Source: JSC-12 sp033764965 (GTDB lineage Bacteria > Cyanobacteriota > Cyanobacteriia > Leptolyngbyales > Leptolyngbyaceae). From it: a stretch of DNA of 64,000 nt. Positions 62,849 to 64,000 of this stretch are shown here, in pieces. Position 1 is the first letter of the stretch. Each line of letters starts with the position of its first letter. The notes beneath the pieces are model-generated. The model ran no database searches. It had not been told where the DNA came from and worked only from the letters and a program-made list of their open reading frames with translations. The stretch spans positions 1-64,000 of the forward strand of contig JANRIN010000107.1 in NCBI GenBank assembly GCA_033764965.1, in the 5' to 3' direction. The position numbers were made by a program, and so were the translations under genes.

Positions 62849-63145
62849 TTAATCTCCGGGTTTGAAGGGCTTTTGGATTTCAAACGAAATGGGTTGGGCA
62901 ACGGAAGCTTTAGAACGAAACTGAATTTTTTCAGTTTTGCTGGGAGAGACGGTTTTCTGGCTCACTTGGGGTTCTTCGTAGTCTAGATGGATGGGCAAGT
63001 TTTTCAGCTTGTCGTAGTTGGACGCGATCGCCAAAAATGCCCCACCCAAGATAAAAATTGGCATGGGCAAGGTGAGTTCCTGCGCCCATTGATACAGTTG
63101 GGCTGCCCCAAATAGCAAAATAAAACTCGTCAGCCACACTCTCAT
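62849..63145 (-). CDS. Small two-helix membrane protein, conserved hypothetical
   Basis: A 98-residue protein with two N-terminal hydrophobic segments (WLTSFILLFGAAQLYQWA and LPMPIFILGGAFLAIASNY), followed by a polar, Lys/Ser/Gln-rich tail of about 45 residues with little predicted structure. The pattern is known among uncharacterised cyanobacterial membrane proteins. ATG 63145 is used. It is divergent from ligA, with 137 bp between the starts. No function can be assigned. Confidence 0.7.
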   Translation of the reverse strand: MRVWLTSFILLFGAAQLYQWAQELTLPMPIFILGGAFLAIASNYDKLKNLPIHLDYEEPQVSQKTVSPSKTEKIQFRSKASVAQPISFEIQKPFKPGD

Positions 63146-63282
63146 CTAAACTCAACCATTGCAACTCAACTACCTCGCAGGATAGCCGATATTTTCAAGT
63201 TTGCGGCAGTCTAATCTTTTGCGCTTTTTCTTGGGTGCTTTCTCGCTAAACTATGGGGGGAAGGGAGTAGGCATGAACTGGC

Positions 63283-64000
63283 ATGGACTCAGCAGAACAC
63301 CGTTCAATCTTGGAAACCCCGATCGTCGCCGCAGTGACGCGACGAGTGCAGGAACTTCAGCGATTGCTGCAACAAGCAAGTTACGAGTATTACGTGCTCG
63401 ATGCGCCCACGATGGAAGATGCCGTTTATGACAAGCTCTACCACGAACTCGTAGACTTAGAAACCCAATATCCCGAACTGATCAGCCCCGATAGCCCGAC
63501 TCAGCGTGTGGGAGAGCGTCCCGCCAGCCAGTTTCACTCCGTTCGCCACAACATTCCCCTCTACAGCCTGGAAAACGCCTTTGGCAACGAAGATCTCGCC
63601 AAGTGGGAAGACCGCTGGAAACGGCAATTAGGCAATGTGAGCAGGGGGCAGGAAATAGGAGATAAAGCAGAAGGTGAAACCTTGGTCATTCGTCATTCGT
63701 CATTCGCAGGAGAAGGACAAAGGACAAAGGACGAAGGACACACTTCCCCTAATCCCTCCCCTCCACTCTACGTTTGCGAACTCAAAATTGATGGCAACTC
63801 TCTGGCATTGACTTATGAGAATGGTTATTTGGTGCGGGGCGCAACTCGTGGAGACGGCATCTCTGGAGAGGACATCACGCAAAATGTCAAAACAATCCGC
63901 TCCATCCCCTTGCGATTAAATTTAGACAATCCTCCATCTGTGATTGAAATTCGAGGTGAAGCTTTTCTACCCCTCAGATCCTTTCAGCAAATTAATCAAG
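63283..64000 (+). CDS. ligA: NAD-dependent DNA ligase LigA, 5' part, with in-frame heptamer insert
   Basis: The reading frame is open from ATG 63283 to the window edge (239 codons, no stop), so the gene is partial. Recognisable parts are YEYYVLDAPTMEDAVYDKLY and PDSPTQRVGERP (Ia/N-terminal adenylation region), YSLENAF, and CELKIDG with the AMP-accepting Lys168, then RGATRGDGISGEDITQNVKT and EIRGEAFLPL. Between WKRQLGN and PLYVCELKIDG about 40 extra residues occur relative to E. coli LigA, encoded by heptamer repeats at 63682-63741. The frame is preserved, so the protein may be functional. Start ATG 63283 gives a 12-residue longer N-terminus than E. coli. Confidence 0.93.
   Translation, partial: MDSAEHRSILETPIVAAVTRRVQELQRLLQQASYEYYVLDAPTMEDAVYDKLYHELVDLETQYPELISPDSPTQRVGERPASQFHSVRHNIPLYSLENAFGNEDLAKWEDRWKRQLGNVSRGQEIGDKAEGETLVIRHSSFAGEGQRTKDEGHTSPNPSPPLYVCELKIDGNSLALTYENGYLVRGATRGDGISGEDITQNVKTIRSIPLRLNLDNPPSVIEIRGEAFLPLRSFQQINQ
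63682..63741 (+). repeat. Heptamer repeats inside ligA
   Basis: GTCATTC occurs three times in a row (from 63685), followed by a spacer and AGGACAA-type heptamers (AGGACAA, AGGACAA, AGGACGA, AGGACAC). The unit matches the repeats at 7554 and 40396. The whole insert from about 63637 to 63762 keeps the ligA frame. Confidence 0.85.

Overview
The window is chromosomal DNA of a cyanobacterium, most likely a filamentous, Leptolyngbya-like or related lineage. Evidence: the HIP1 octamer GCGATCGC recurs through coding sequence; cyanobacteria/plastid-specific families are present (Ycf34, HepA/HepC-type proteins, an HpsJ-like protein, a cyanoexosortase with PTPA-CTERM substrates); the urea transporter operon has a textbook NtcA-activated promoter; and heptanucleotide repeats typical of cyanobacterial genomes lie between and even inside genes. 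HepA/HepC homologues do not prove heterocysts. No tRNA, rRNA, CRISPR array, IS element or prophage was found.

Layout. (1) 0.2-5.7 kb: housekeeping genes (small basic protein, tRNA nucleotidyltransferase, Ycf34, family-4 uracil-DNA glycosylase, phosphoribosyltransferase) and a proline-rich single-TM protein. (2) 6.0-39.5 kb: a very large exopolysaccharide locus, almost all on the + strand. It holds a Wza-like export protein with SLBB domains, a Wzc-like BY-kinase, a HepC-type initiating sugar transferase, a HepA-type ABC exporter, fourteen glycosyltransferases (ten GT4-like, four GT2-like), two paralogous polysaccharide pyruvyl transferases, an acyltransferase-3, and a Wzy/O-antigen-ligase-like polymerase. 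It ends with a PTPA-CTERM protein, an HpsJ-like membrane protein and a cyanoexosortase; a second PTPA-CTERM gene lies inverted inside the locus. No Wzx flippase is visible, so HepA is the best candidate for moving the lipid-linked glycan. (3) 39.6-45.9 kb (- strand): urtABCDE, with ureG just upstream; NtcA box GTA-N8-TAC, 22 nt, then TAGTAT ahead of urtA. (4) 46.1-50.5 kb: a GH65 phosphorylase fused to a beta-phosphoglucomutase-type HAD, overlapping a serine-recombinase-like protein whose catalytic domain is degenerate. (5) 50.9-64 kb: a REC-PAS-PAS-GAF-GAF-GAF histidine kinase whose first GAF has two cysteines placed as in cyanobacteriochromes, anmK, a hypothetical, a Ser/Thr kinase, recQ, a membrane GT2, a PhzF-family protein, a small membrane protein, and the 5' part of ligA running off the end.

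How it fits together. The large locus encodes initiation, assembly, decoration (pyruvyl, acyl), polymerisation and export of one or more acidic exopolysaccharides. The exosortase module beside it should process PTPA-CTERM proteins at the cell envelope, possibly attaching them to that glycan. The urt/ureG block is nitrogen-scavenging under NtcA. Repeat invasion is a second theme: heptamers and MITE-like hairpins sit in both large urt spacers, ahead of the first glycosyltransferase, between two duplicated glycosyltransferases, and in frame inside ligA (and probably anmK).

Starts were chosen by reading for ribosome binding sites and family N-termini; many differ from the longest possible reading frame. 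No database search was run; family names rest on recognised motifs.
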